Assembly (NCBI GenBank): GCA_034435055.1
Contig: DAOTXS010000008.1
Coordinates: forward strand, 1 to 64,000
Direction: 5' to 3'
Source of the DNA: DAOTXS01 sp034435055
GTDB lineage: Bacteria > Chloroflexota > Anaerolineae > UBA4142
DNA length: 64,000 nucleotides
Shown: piece by piece, positions 40,182-48,882 of the stretch
Position numbering within the stretch: the stretch's first letter is position 1
How the letters are laid out: each line of letters begins with the position of its first letter
The notes under the pieces: generated by a model
What the model was told of the DNA's origin: nothing
The model's input: the letters and a program-made list of their open reading frames with translations, nothing else
The model's database searches: none
Position numbers and translations under genes: made by a program

Positions 40182-41170
40182 AATGACACGAGGGCACGCA
40201 CAAGTGAACCGGCAAGCCACGCTTGTCGATCTTTTTCTGTAAGATAACGCTCGCGCCGATATTCCATCGCCGAAAGCTTGTAGACAAAATCATCGACGCG
40301 CCGCGCGTAACCTACCATTTCGCCCACCGCATCGAAAATCAAAAACAGCAACAGCCACGGCAGAACGCGCGGCATCACCCCCGCGGGTATCGATGCGCCA
40401 CGCAAATTTCGGAGCGTTCGCACGAATCGAACAAGGGGAATTAGCGGCGCGCCAGCGGCAAATGCCAGCCGCTTGAAGATCGACCAATACCGGGAACGTG
40501 CGCCAGCAAAGACCGCGCCGGAGTAAAACCGGAGTTGGAGTGTAGGTGCAATGCGGGAATAATTCAAGTGGTAAACTTTGGCGCGCGGTTCGAGAAAGAG
40601 TGTGTAACCACGCTCCAACAATTCCCAGTGCAAGACACTCTCAAAAACAAATTTGGCTTCTAGGTCAGAGCCGTACGCCAAGAGAATTTCTTTTTTGTAC
40701 GAACTATTATGCCCGGGCAAATGATGCATCGTTCGCGCCGCCGGTTTCATCCATTCGCCGTACTCGGTCAACAGATTTGCCCAACTCACCAAACTTGCGG
40801 GGTTGGCATTGCCAAACACACCGCCAACAACAGCATGACCTTGACGATGCGCGTCAATCAACGCTTCTGCCCATTGCGGGTCGTAAATAGCGTGATCTTC
40901 GACAAAGGCGACTAATGGCGCGCGCGCCGTTCTTGCGCCGGCAATGCGCGCTACCGGCGTCGAGATGATTTTACCCACCTCGACGATTGCCACTGCGCCA
41001 AATGCGCCAGCTTCCGTTGGCAATTGAATCGCGGTTTTAGATGGCGCAACGATAATCAATTCCAGGTTTGCGACGACAGTTTGTGCGGCAAGACTGGCAA
41101 GCGTCTGCCGAATCGTCGCGTAATCATCGGGCGCCAGGATGATCACCGACATTGCCAACGGGGTTGTCAA
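40178..41170 (-). CDS. Glycosyltransferase family 2-like protein
   Basis: 330-aa protein. The TTG start at 41170 is supported by GGAGATATG 8 bases upstream. ATG 41152 is the alternative. The GT-A-like N-terminal part has MSVIILAPDDYATIRQTL and ELIIVAPSK in place of the usual VDDGS. VAFVEDHAIYDPQWAEAL holds an E-D-H instead of DXD. LPGHNSSYKKEILLAYG and the FESVLHWELLERGY motif resemble GT2 acceptor regions. A hydrophobic segment near residue 265 (VLPWLLLFLIFDAVGEM) anchors it. The altered metal site makes activity less certain. Confidence 0.8.
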   Translation of the reverse strand: MTTPLAMSVIILAPDDYATIRQTLASLAAQTVVANLELIIVAPSKTAIQLPTEAGAFGAVAIVEVGKIISTPVARIAGARTARAPLVAFVEDHAIYDPQWAEALIDAHRQGHAVVGGVFGNANPASLVSWANLLTEYGEWMKPAARTMHHLPGHNSSYKKEILLAYGSDLEAKFVFESVLHWELLERGYTLFLEPRAKVYHLNYSRIAPTLQLRFYSGAVFAGARSRYWSIFKRLAFAAGAPLIPLVRFVRTLRNLRGASIPAGVMPRVLPWLLLFLIFDAVGEMVGYARRVDDFVYKLSAMEYRRERYLTEKDRQAWLAGSLVRALVSL

Positions 41171-42622
41171 TTACATATCTCCTTCATCGACAATGAATTC
41201 TTCATAGTACGAGCGTTCGGTATTCACTTCCCACAAACCGTGTTTTTCGCCCCGCACATTTCGCGCCGCCAAAATTCCGGTCAACATCGAATGATCTTGG
41301 TTGTTGTAGCGATGCATTCCATTCCGCCCGATGGTTTGCAAATTCTCAAAGGTATCGAGGTAACGGCGAATGACCTGCAGTCGCTCACGATAGTTTGGGT
41401 CGTAGACAGGGTACGCTTTGGGTTGACGCAACACCACTCCATCTTCGACTTCTTCGGGGCGCGCCAAGTTGAGAAGCTCTAAATCACGAACCGCTAACGC
41501 GATCAGTCCCACATCTGACAGCCGCCACAACTCATCGTCTTCATTGCAAAAGTATTCCATTCCTAAACTTGTCTTGTTGGGATCTGGCACCATCGCCGCA
41601 CTCCAGTTTTTGAAATTCTGAATGCGCCCCACTTTGGCATCGGGGCTGTGGATATAAATCCAATTATCCGGGAAAACATCGCGGCGATTCAAAATCAATT
41701 CAACGATGATGAACGCACGATATTTCAATTCTCTGGCGGCATTCAGGACGTGGGGCAGAGGTGGCGGATCTAATCGCAAAATCAATTCCGTCAACGGCAT
41801 GCTGGAAATAAAGTGGTCGCCCGTCAACTCGATCTGATTACCCTGGGATTCGGTCAGCACACTCGTCACGCGATTGCCCCGACAGCGCAGACGGATCACT
41901 AGGGTGTTCAGCCAAACTTGTCCACCGGCGCGTTCGATGGCTTGGCGAAAACATTCCCACATCATACCGGGACCCGCGCGCGGGTATTGAAATTCGTGAA
42001 TCAGCGATTTGATATTGTGATTCCGGAAAACCGAATACCAAACTGCCGAGAGAAAAGACAGCCCCTTGATGCGTTGCGCCGCCCATTCGGCGTGAATCTG
42101 GGAACAGGAAATCCCCCAAACTTTTTCAGTGTAGGTTTTGAAAAACATCCGAAAGAGGCGTCGTCCGAAACGATTCGAAATCCATTGTTCGAAATTCTCT
42201 TCAACCGGGGATGGAAAAAGCCGCGCGCGCACATAACTGAGGAAGGTCAAACCGCTTTCAAGCAAGCCGAGATTTTTCAGCGTATCCAGTGGCTCGATGG
42301 GATAATGAAAATATTTGCCGCGATAAAAAATCCGTGAGAGCCGGCGCACGCGAATAAAATCATCGCCGAGCATCTCTTCCCACAACCGTAAAACTTCCGG
42401 CACTTGGGTATAGAATCGATGCCCGCCGAGATCAAAACGATAGCCCTTGTACGTCTCGGTTCGCGCGAGTCCGCCTACCTTGTCGCTCGCTTCTAACACG
42501 ATGGCGCGCACGCCCGCCGTACCAAGTTGTTGCGCCGCCGTCAAGCCAGCCGGACCGCCGCCGATCACCACTACGGGAAAATGTTGTGCGGCAGATTCAC
42601 GGGTATTTGCCACGTGAATCAA
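41171..42622 (-). CDS. FAD-dependent protein of the UDP-galactopyranose-mutase/amine-oxidase group
   Basis: 483-aa flavoprotein. The dinucleotide motif is VVVIGGGPAGLTAAQQLG, followed by LEASDKVGGLART and YRFDLGGHRFYTQ, as in the Glf-like/protoporphyrinogen-oxidase group common in polysaccharide clusters. The end has IGRNGMHRYNNQDHSMLTGI, the FAD-binding C-terminal block. The start is taken as TTG 42622, which overlaps the DUF1385 stop. GTG 42613 is the alternative, and neither has a strong ribosome site. It may make a furanose sugar donor, but a different redox role on a lipid or sugar is possible. Confidence 0.82.
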   Translation of the reverse strand: MIHVANTRESAAQHFPVVVIGGGPAGLTAAQQLGTAGVRAIVLEASDKVGGLARTETYKGYRFDLGGHRFYTQVPEVLRLWEEMLGDDFIRVRRLSRIFYRGKYFHYPIEPLDTLKNLGLLESGLTFLSYVRARLFPSPVEENFEQWISNRFGRRLFRMFFKTYTEKVWGISCSQIHAEWAAQRIKGLSFLSAVWYSVFRNHNIKSLIHEFQYPRAGPGMMWECFRQAIERAGGQVWLNTLVIRLRCRGNRVTSVLTESQGNQIELTGDHFISSMPLTELILRLDPPPLPHVLNAARELKYRAFIIVELILNRRDVFPDNWIYIHSPDAKVGRIQNFKNWSAAMVPDPNKTSLGMEYFCNEDDELWRLSDVGLIALAVRDLELLNLARPEEVEDGVVLRQPKAYPVYDPNYRERLQVIRRYLDTFENLQTIGRNGMHRYNNQDHSMLTGILAARNVRGEKHGLWEVNTERSYYEEFIVDEGDM

Positions 42623-43593
42623 CTCGCGTTTTCTTCAGCTTTTACGCGCTGTAATGCCGCTACTGCCACTTCGATCATTTTGTCGTCCGGCTCGCGCGTG
42701 GTGAGCGACTGCAACCACAAACTCGGCTTGACCACGAGCCAATTCAACACCGGATTGGTTTGATGCGCCGAACTGAACTTGATCAACTCGTAACTCAGCG
42801 CCGCGACGACTGGCACCAACACGATACGGGACACAATGCGAATCAGCATCGGCGGGCGACCCAGCAACGCAAACACAAAAATCGACACGACGACGACAAC
42901 AAGCAAAAAACCGGTACCGCAACGAGGATGTTCTTTACTGAACGTCTGAATAATCGATGGCGTCAACTCCGCGCCGGCTTCGTCTGCCGCAATCGTTTTG
43001 TGTTCTGCGCCGTGATACTGGAATACCCGGCGAATATCCGGCATCAAACTAATGGCTCGAATATACGCCAGAAAAATCGCAAGTCGGATCAATCCTTCTA
43101 GAATGTTACTCGCCAGCGCCGCCACATCCAGATTGATTAGCCACGTGTTCAGCCACGGGTCGATCAAGCCCACAAGAAAGAGCGGCAGGACAAAGAACAA
43201 GCCAATTCCAAAAGTCAACGAAACGCCCAGCGTCCCAAACGCAACCCCGGCAGGAATCGCTTTCTGTGTCGTTGCCGTGCCAGCGACCGGAACAACATTC
43301 GCCGGAATGGACGGAGCGGTAACATCCGCCGGCTTGGGCGGCTCAACCGCCGCGATGCTTGCCGAATGCAACAGCATTTTGGTTCCCAGCACCAACGTGT
43401 CCCACAAAATGGTCATTGCACGCAGAAAGGGAACTTTTGACCAACGGCTGTTATAAATCGCCGGAGCAATTGGCTCACTGATGGAAATAATGTTGCCTTG
43501 CGGTTCACGCACCGAACATGCAACAAAACGACGGCCGCGCATCATCACTCCTTCAATGACCGCCTGTCCGCCGTACAAAATTTTATCGCCCAA
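42619..43593 (-). CDS. DUF1385 (YqhQ-like) membrane protein
   Basis: 324-aa protein of the DUF1385/YqhQ family. The TTG at 43593 is chosen because AGAGGTAGAACA precedes it and the product then begins MGDKILYGGQAVIEGVMMRG, as relatives do. A reading from 43638 would start upstream of the predicted transcript start. The family block YHGAEHKTIAADE is present. There are four or five hydrophobic segments and a Pro/Ala/Val-rich insert near residues 85-115. Its function is unknown. It heads the polysaccharide operon but is often next to unrelated genes in other genomes. Confidence 0.88.
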   Translation of the reverse strand: MGDKILYGGQAVIEGVMMRGRRFVACSVREPQGNIISISEPIAPAIYNSRWSKVPFLRAMTILWDTLVLGTKMLLHSASIAAVEPPKPADVTAPSIPANVVPVAGTATTQKAIPAGVAFGTLGVSLTFGIGLFFVLPLFLVGLIDPWLNTWLINLDVAALASNILEGLIRLAIFLAYIRAISLMPDIRRVFQYHGAEHKTIAADEAGAELTPSIIQTFSKEHPRCGTGFLLVVVVVSIFVFALLGRPPMLIRIVSRIVLVPVVAALSYELIKFSSAHQTNPVLNWLVVKPSLWLQSLTTREPDDKMIEVAVAALQRVKAEENAS

Positions 43594-43620
43594 TGTTCTA
43601 CCTCTGCCAAAGATGGCGAC

Positions 43621-43649
43621 ATTGTACACATTACTCACAACACTGTCAA
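43621..43649 (-). promoter_or_regulatory. Putative promoter of the DUF1385-polysaccharide operon
   Basis: Minus strand TTGACA (43649-43644) and TACAAT (43626-43621), 17 bases apart. The transcript would start near 43614 and run through at least ten tightly spaced genes to 33383. Confidence 0.7.
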
Positions 43650-43689
43650 TTTATTTTTCCGATTCCATCGCAAATCGATCTAAATCTTT

Positions 43690-43718
43690 TTGACACTCGT
43701 TCTGCCCTATGGTATTAT
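43690..43718 (+). promoter_or_regulatory. Putative promoter of lon
   Basis: TTGACA at 43690-43695 and TATTAT at 43713-43718 with 17 bases between. The start near 43725 leaves a 20-base leader with CCGAGGAATTCA as ribosome site. It is back to back with the divergent DUF1385 promoter. I see no heat-shock (CIRCE) palindrome. Confidence 0.7.
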
Positions 43719-43745
43719 GGCACTGCTTTGACCCCGAGGAATTCA

Positions 43746-46118
43746 ATGCCCAAAAAGAACGCCGATAAAAAAATCGAATCGTTAACGACTGGAACGATCA
43801 CGCCACTGCCGGAATTCGCGCTCGTACCGTTACGCGACGCAGTGATCTTTCCGCACCTGATGAGTCCGCTTTCGGTCGGACGCGACCGCTCGGTGCGCGC
43901 CATCGAATCCGCCCTCGCCGAAAACAAACCCGTCGTCGTTTTTCTTCAACGCGACCCGGAAATCATCGAACCGACGCTGAACGATTTGCATCCCATCGGC
44001 ACGCAAGTTACCGTTGGGCGAATGTTGCGAATGCCGGACGGCACAACAAACGTTATCGCGCAAGGTGAAGCGCGCGTCCGCCTCATCGAAATCGTACACG
44101 CCGATCCGTACATTCGCGCGCGCGTGATGCCATTGCGTGAAACGACCACCAAATCGCTCGAGACCGAAGCGTTGATGCGCGCGGTGCTCGCGCTCTTTGA
44201 AAAAGCCGTGCGCATCAGCCAGCAATTGCCGGACGACGCGTACGTTGCGGCGATGAATGCAGACACGCCGGGCTGGCTCGCCGACCTCATCAGCTCGGCG
44301 CTGAATCTTGAACTGAACAAGCGCCAAGAACTTTTGGAGACTATCGATCCCATCACGCGTTTGCAAAAAATTTCCGTCCTCCTCGCGCACGAACTGGACG
44401 TGCTGGAATTGCAAACGAAAATTCATTCCCAGGTTCAGGAAGAAGTCGATAAGAACCAACGCGAATATTATCTGCGCGAGCAAATGCGCGTGATTCAAAA
44501 TGAACTGGGCGAGATGGACGCGCAGACACGCGAGACGAACGAACTGCGCGACAAGATCGAACAAGCGGGCATGCCCGCCGAAGTCAAGGAAAAAGCCAAC
44601 CACGAACTTGAACGTTTGAAACAAATGCCCAGCGCCGCGCCGGAAGTTGGCATCATTCGTACATACATCGATTGGTTGGTCAGTTTGCCCTGGGTCAAAG
44701 CCACAGTCGATAATTTGGATATTCCCGCCGCTGCGAAATTGCTCGATGAACATCATTACGGTTTGAAAAAAGCAAAGGAACGCATTCTCGAATACATTGC
44801 CGTCCGCAAACTTGCCGCCGAAAAAATGCGCTCGCCAATTCTGTGTTTCGTCGGACCGCCCGGCACCGGCAAAACGTCGATGGGACGATCCATCGCGCAA
44901 GCCCTGGGGCGAGCGTTCGTGCGCGTTTCGCTTGGCGGCATTCACGACGAAGCCGAAATTCGCGGCCATCGCCGCACGTACATCGGCGCATTGCCGGGAC
45001 GCATCATTCAAACGATGAAACGCGCCGGCACGATCAATCCGATTTTCATGTTGGACGAAGTGGACAAGATCGGCGCGGATTTTCGCGGCGATCCAAGCGC
45101 GGCACTCTTGGAAGTTCTTGACCCCGAACAGAATTACTCTTTCAGCGATCATTATCTCGACGTGCCATACAATCTGTCGAAGGTGATGTTCATCACGACG
45201 GCAAATATTCTCGACCCGATTCCGCCGGCATTGCGCGACCGGATGGAAGTCATCGAGTTTCCCGGTTACATCGAAGAAGAAAAAGTTGCAATCACCAAAC
45301 AATTTTTGATTCCGCGCCAGAAAGAAGAACATGGGCTGGGCGATGCGCCGCATTTTTCGGACGAAGCGATTCGCAGTTTAATTCGCGAATACACGTACGA
45401 AGCCGGCGTCCGCAATCTAGAACGGGAAATTGCCAATGTGTGTCGCAAAGTTGCGCGCTTGACCGCCGAAGGTAAACGCGCGCCCGCTCACATTACCCAC
45501 GAATCGTTATTCAAATATCTGGGACCCACCAAATTCACGTACGGCATCAAAGAAGAACGCGATCAAGTTGGCGTGGCAACCGGCGTTGCCGTCTCCGAAG
45601 CCGGCGGCGACACGATGGCAGTTGAAGTAACGTTGATGCGCGGCAAAGGCGGTTTGTTGCTCACCGGGCAATTGGGGGACGTGATGCAGGAATCGGCGCA
45701 AGCCGCACTGTCGTACGCACGCACGCACGCGAAGGAACTTGGGCTGAAAGTCAACTTTGACAAACTCGATATTCACATTCACGTACCGGAAGGCGCGATT
45801 CCCAAAGATGGACCATCGGCAGGAATCACAATTGCCACCGCGCTGATCAGCGCACTTTCACATCGCGCGGTTCACCGCGATGTCGCGATGACCGGCGAAA
45901 TCACGTTGCGCGGGCGCGTGCTTCCCATCGGCGGCTTGCGCGACAAAGTGCTGGCGGCGCACCGTGCCGGACTCAAGACGATGTTAATTCCGAAGAAAAA
46001 CAAAAAGGACATGGTCGATATTCCCAAAAAGGTCCAGCGCGAGATGCAGTTCATCTATGTCGATAAGATGGAACAAGTCTTGCCGGTCGCTCTGGCGCGA
46101 GGAAAACCCAAAGCATAA
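43746..46118 (+). CDS. lon: ATP-dependent protease Lon (LonA type)
   Basis: 790-aa cytoplasmic protease that degrades damaged and regulatory proteins. ATG 43746 has GAGGAATTC upstream. A frame from 43593 would begin before the promoter. The N-terminal substrate domain runs to about 215, then a coiled coil, the AAA+ module with Walker A GPPGTGKTS (370-378) and Walker B IFMLDEVDKI, and the protease domain with the catalytic dyad Ser691 (PKDGPSAGI) and Lys734 (GLRDKVLAA). Their 43-residue spacing equals that in E. coli Lon. Full length and complete. Confidence 0.98.
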   Translation: MPKKNADKKIESLTTGTITPLPEFALVPLRDAVIFPHLMSPLSVGRDRSVRAIESALAENKPVVVFLQRDPEIIEPTLNDLHPIGTQVTVGRMLRMPDGTTNVIAQGEARVRLIEIVHADPYIRARVMPLRETTTKSLETEALMRAVLALFEKAVRISQQLPDDAYVAAMNADTPGWLADLISSALNLELNKRQELLETIDPITRLQKISVLLAHELDVLELQTKIHSQVQEEVDKNQREYYLREQMRVIQNELGEMDAQTRETNELRDKIEQAGMPAEVKEKANHELERLKQMPSAAPEVGIIRTYIDWLVSLPWVKATVDNLDIPAAAKLLDEHHYGLKKAKERILEYIAVRKLAAEKMRSPILCFVGPPGTGKTSMGRSIAQALGRAFVRVSLGGIHDEAEIRGHRRTYIGALPGRIIQTMKRAGTINPIFMLDEVDKIGADFRGDPSAALLEVLDPEQNYSFSDHYLDVPYNLSKVMFITTANILDPIPPALRDRMEVIEFPGYIEEEKVAITKQFLIPRQKEEHGLGDAPHFSDEAIRSLIREYTYEAGVRNLEREIANVCRKVARLTAEGKRAPAHITHESLFKYLGPTKFTYGIKEERDQVGVATGVAVSEAGGDTMAVEVTLMRGKGGLLLTGQLGDVMQESAQAALSYARTHAKELGLKVNFDKLDIHIHVPEGAIPKDGPSAGITIATALISALSHRAVHRDVAMTGEITLRGRVLPIGGLRDKVLAAHRAGLKTMLIPKKNKKDMVDIPKKVQREMQFIYVDKMEQVLPVALARGKPKA

Positions 46119-46153
46119 CAGATCGAAAAATCGGATTGAAGAAGGAGTAACCC

Positions 46154-46546
46154 TTGGTCAATTGTCCTAATTGTGGTCATGCCAATCCAACCAATCAAAG
46201 ATTCTGCGGCAGTTGCGGTACGGATATTCAAGCCGCGCTTGCATCGCGCGGGACGCCGGTTTCGGAGCAACAGCAATCGCCGTACGCGTACTCTCAGCCA
46301 CAAACGTACGGCGGGTACGAAGCGTACGCCGAACCCGCCTCGCGCGGACCGCTGCGCTTGGTTATCGTCATCGGTATTTTGTTGCTCGTCGCCTGCTGTG
46401 CGTTTGCATGCGGCATCCTGATCGGTTTTGAATTGATTCCCGGGCTACTGGGAATTGGCGGCGGCGCGGCAACCCCCAGACCAACGCCGCGCGTCACGCC
46501 CACGCCGCAAAGTATGCTGATGATTTTTTATTACCTGCTTGGGTAA
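46154..46546 (+). CDS. Small zinc-ribbon membrane protein
   Basis: 130-aa protein from TTG 46154 with GAAGGAGTAACCC upstream. The N-terminal zinc ribbon is CPNCGHANPTNQRFCGSCG (two CxxC pairs). A Gln/Tyr/Pro-rich stretch and one membrane helix (about 68-94) follow, rich in small residues and cysteines (VACCAFACGI). A Gly-rich, then Thr/Pro-rich tail would lie outside. Such zinc-ribbon plus one-helix proteins are common in Chloroflexota and Firmicutes. Function unknown. The gap after lon is only 35 bases, so it may share that transcript. Confidence 0.8.
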   Translation: MVNCPNCGHANPTNQRFCGSCGTDIQAALASRGTPVSEQQQSPYAYSQPQTYGGYEAYAEPASRGPLRLVIVIGILLLVACCAFACGILIGFELIPGLLGIGGGAATPRPTPRVTPTPQSMLMIFYYLLG

Positions 46547-46550
46547 AAAC

Positions 46551-46615
46551 GGACGAACGACGAAAGACGAATGACCCAAAAAATTCGGCATTCGTCTTTC
46601 ATCATTTGTCATTCG
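46551..46615. repeat. Palindromic intergenic element (GAAAGACGAATG type)
   Basis: GAAAGACGAATG (46562-46573) and CATTCGTCTTTC (46589-46600) are perfect complements. Outer GACGAACGA-like and GTCATTCG arms extend the element to 46615, just before the start of the next gene at 46626. Confidence 0.75.
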
Positions 46616-46625
46616 CCGGAGTTCT

Positions 46626-48014
46626 ATGAACATCCAAGAAATCACATCGCTCTATCATCAGGGGCAGAGCGAGACGCTCGCATTTGAAATCGACTCCATC
46701 CCACTCAATCGGCTTGCCGAAATACTTGCCGCGTTTGCTAATGCAAACGGCGGCATTTTGCTTTTGGGCATCGATGCCAAAGGCGCGGTGCGCGGCGTCA
46801 AAGACCCGGACGCGATAATCGAAAAAGCGCTTGCCGCCGGTTTGCGCTGTGAGCCGCCGTTGATTCTGCCGCGCCCGGAAAACGTAACGATAGAAGACAA
46901 ACCCATCGTCATCGTCGAAGTGCCGCCCGGCTTGCCGCACGCGTATGGCTTGCGCGGCAAATATATCGCGCGCGCCGGCAAGAAAAATGTCGCGCTCGGA
47001 CCGCGGCAACTGCGCCAATTGTTGCGCGAACGTGGCGAGGCGAATTTTGAAATGCTCCCCGCGCCCGGCACGTCGCTCGACGATTTGGACGACACACTTG
47101 TGAACAAGTACGCCAAAAGTTTTTTAGACGCCGACGCGCCCAAAAAAGACGCGGTGCTCGATTTATTGCATCGACGCGGCTGCATCACCAAAGACGGTAA
47201 CATCTGGCGACCCACCACGTCGGGCTATTTGTTGTTGGGCAAAGAACCGCAACGCGCTTTTCCGAGCGCGGAAATTTTGCTCGCGCGATACGCCGGCAAA
47301 CAAATGACCGATGAATTCGTCCGCGAAATCGTGCGCGGCCCATTGCCGGAACAAGTGCGCCGCGCCGAGGCGTGGGTTGTCGCCAATATGCGCAAAGGGT
47401 CACGCATCGATTCGCTCCAACGTGAAGACCGCGCCGAATATCCTCTGCCCGCCGTGCGCGAAGCGATTGTCAACGCCGTCGCGCATCGTGATTACGCAAT
47501 TCGCGGCGACGAGATTCGCGTGATGATGTTCAGCGACCGCATTGAAGTCTATAGCCCGGGATTGTTGCCCGGGCACGTGACAGTTGAAAACATCGTCGAT
47601 GAAAGATTCTCGCGTAACGAAGTGATCGCCCAAGTTCTTGCGGATATGGGTTTCATCGAGCGGCTGGGATATGGAATCGACCGGATGATACGCATGATGC
47701 GTGAATGGGGGTTGCCCGCGCCGCGTTTTGCAGAAACCGGGAATGGGTTTCGCGTCCTGTTGCGCGGACCGGGCGACCGCTTGGTAACCGACGAAATCGA
47801 CAAGAGCAAATGGCGGCGGCTGGGATTGAGCGAACGCCAACAAACCGCGCTCGAATTCATCGTCAAAAATCAGCGCATCGCCAACCGCGATTTCCGCGAC
47901 CTCTTTCCCGACGTGAGCGAGGAAACGATTCGCCGCGACCTCGCCGATTTGGTGGAAAAAGATTTGCTCATCAAAATGGGCGACAAAAAAGGAACGCATT
48001 ACATTTTAAAGTAG
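46626..48014 (+). CDS. AlbA_2/Schlafen-like ATP-binding transcriptional regulator (COG2865 type)
   Basis: 462-aa protein. The N-terminal AlbA_2 (Schlafen/DUF4062-like) domain covers residues 1-130: ETLAFEIDS, then AAFANANGGILLLGID and the GKYIARAGKKNVALG block. The middle resembles the HATPase_c_4 domain (REAIVNAVAHRDYAIRGDEIRVMMF, then EVYSPGLLPG and GIDRMIRMM). The C-terminus is a winged helix (NRDFRDLFPDVSEETIRRDLADLVEKDLLI) of DeoR style. Members act as DNA-binding regulators or in stress and defence contexts. No defence partner is adjacent. Possibly autoregulated. Confidence 0.88.
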   Translation: MNIQEITSLYHQGQSETLAFEIDSIPLNRLAEILAAFANANGGILLLGIDAKGAVRGVKDPDAIIEKALAAGLRCEPPLILPRPENVTIEDKPIVIVEVPPGLPHAYGLRGKYIARAGKKNVALGPRQLRQLLRERGEANFEMLPAPGTSLDDLDDTLVNKYAKSFLDADAPKKDAVLDLLHRRGCITKDGNIWRPTTSGYLLLGKEPQRAFPSAEILLARYAGKQMTDEFVREIVRGPLPEQVRRAEAWVVANMRKGSRIDSLQREDRAEYPLPAVREAIVNAVAHRDYAIRGDEIRVMMFSDRIEVYSPGLLPGHVTVENIVDERFSRNEVIAQVLADMGFIERLGYGIDRMIRMMREWGLPAPRFAETGNGFRVLLRGPGDRLVTDEIDKSKWRRLGLSERQQTALEFIVKNQRIANRDFRDLFPDVSEETIRRDLADLVEKDLLIKMGDKKGTHYILK

Positions 48015-48048
48015 AGCTGTTCCCCGGAACGCCTCTACACCTTCCCCG

Positions 48049-48078
48049 TTGACACGCCTCGCCGATTGGTGGTATAAT
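48049..48078 (+). promoter_or_regulatory. Putative promoter of the GntR-NamZ unit
   Basis: TTGACA at 48049-48054 and TATAAT at 48073-48078, both perfect, with 18 bases between. The expected transcript start is near 48085, immediately before the palindromic operator. Confidence 0.8.
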
Positions 48079-48088
48079 CTGGACAGTA

Positions 48089-48102
48089 ATGGTCTAGACC
48101 AT
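48089..48102. promoter_or_regulatory. dre-like operator ATGGTCTAGACCAT
   Basis: A perfect 14-bp palindrome. Its core GTCTAGAC fits the GT-N-TA-N-AC pattern described for HutC-subfamily GntR regulators, and TGGTCTAGACCA matches the DasR dre core. It sits just downstream of the predicted transcript start, where a bound repressor would block initiation or elongation. The gene that follows encodes a HutC-type GntR protein, so autoregulation is likely. Confidence 0.8.
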
Positions 48103-48144
48103 ACCAGACATCCTTGTCCGCGATGTCGGTGGATTGGAAGATCA

Positions 48145-48882
48145 ATGGCGACTCTTCGACGGCACCACCCCATTCCCCTCTATCAGCAATTGCAAGCCAC
48201 GCTCCGCGCGCAAATCGAAAGCGGTCGTTTCGGCACGCACGAACGGCTCCCCTCCGAGCGCGAATTGTCCCAGCAATTTGGCGTCTCGCGGATGACGGTT
48301 CGCCAGGCACTCGACGCGCTTTCGCAACAAGGCCTCATCTACGGCAAAGTCGGCAAAGGCACGTTCATCAGTGAACCCAAGATCGATCAACAGCTTGTTA
48401 CACTTACCGGTTTTTCGGAAGAGATGCAACGCCGGGGACAGGCAACTTCGAGCCGCGTCATCAAATTGATTGAACTTGCGGCAACCAAAGACATTGCCAA
48501 TGCGCTACAAATCGAAACCAAGACGCGCGTGTTCAACCTCATCCGCGTGCGTTTGGCAAATGGCGCACCACTCGCGCTGGAAAACGGTTTTCTGCCGGCG
48601 CACCTTTGCCCGGATTTAGCAGCGCACGATTTCAGCCGCGAATCGTTGTACGATGTTTTGCGCAATCAATACGGCTGGCATCTGGTGCGCGCCCAACAAA
48701 CCGTCGAAGCCCGGCTCGCCAATGATGAAGAAATCGAATTACTCGAACTCAAACGCCCCGCCCCCATTCTTGCATTCGAGCGCGTAACAATGGTCGAGCA
48801 AGGATTTCCAATCGAGTACGTTCGCTCGGCGTATCGCGGCGACCGCTACAAATTCAGCGCGATGTTGAGTCCAGCCCGATGA
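48145..48882 (+). CDS. GntR-family transcriptional regulator, HutC/UTRA type
   Basis: 245-aa regulator from ATG 48145 with GGAAG upstream. The in-frame codon at 48049 lies in the promoter. The N-terminal winged helix-turn-helix (residues about 8-72) has LPSERELSQQFGVSRMTVRQ and GKGTFISEP. The C-terminal UTRA effector domain (about 90-240) has IRVRLANGAPLALENGFLP and the closing FERVTMVEQGFPIEYV. HutC members with this operator type (NagR, DasR) respond to amino-sugar phosphates. The gene overlaps the NamZ-type gene by 4 bases (ATGA), so both are regulated together. Confidence 0.92.
   Translation: MATLRRHHPIPLYQQLQATLRAQIESGRFGTHERLPSERELSQQFGVSRMTVRQALDALSQQGLIYGKVGKGTFISEPKIDQQLVTLTGFSEEMQRRGQATSSRVIKLIELAATKDIANALQIETKTRVFNLIRVRLANGAPLALENGFLPAHLCPDLAAHDFSRESLYDVLRNQYGWHLVRAQQTVEARLANDEEIELLELKRPAPILAFERVTMVEQGFPIEYVRSAYRGDRYKFSAMLSPAR

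Noticed and set aside
43830..45353. A 507-codon minus-strand frame opposite lon.
   Set aside because: lon is complete and conserved on the plus strand. The antisense frame has no promoter, no ribosome site and a His/Arg/Phe-rich shadow composition.
46626..48014. The AlbA_2/Schlafen-like gene as part of a phage-defence island.
   Set aside because: Neighbours are lon, a zinc-ribbon protein and a metabolic regulator. No nuclease, toxin or other defence gene is adjacent.
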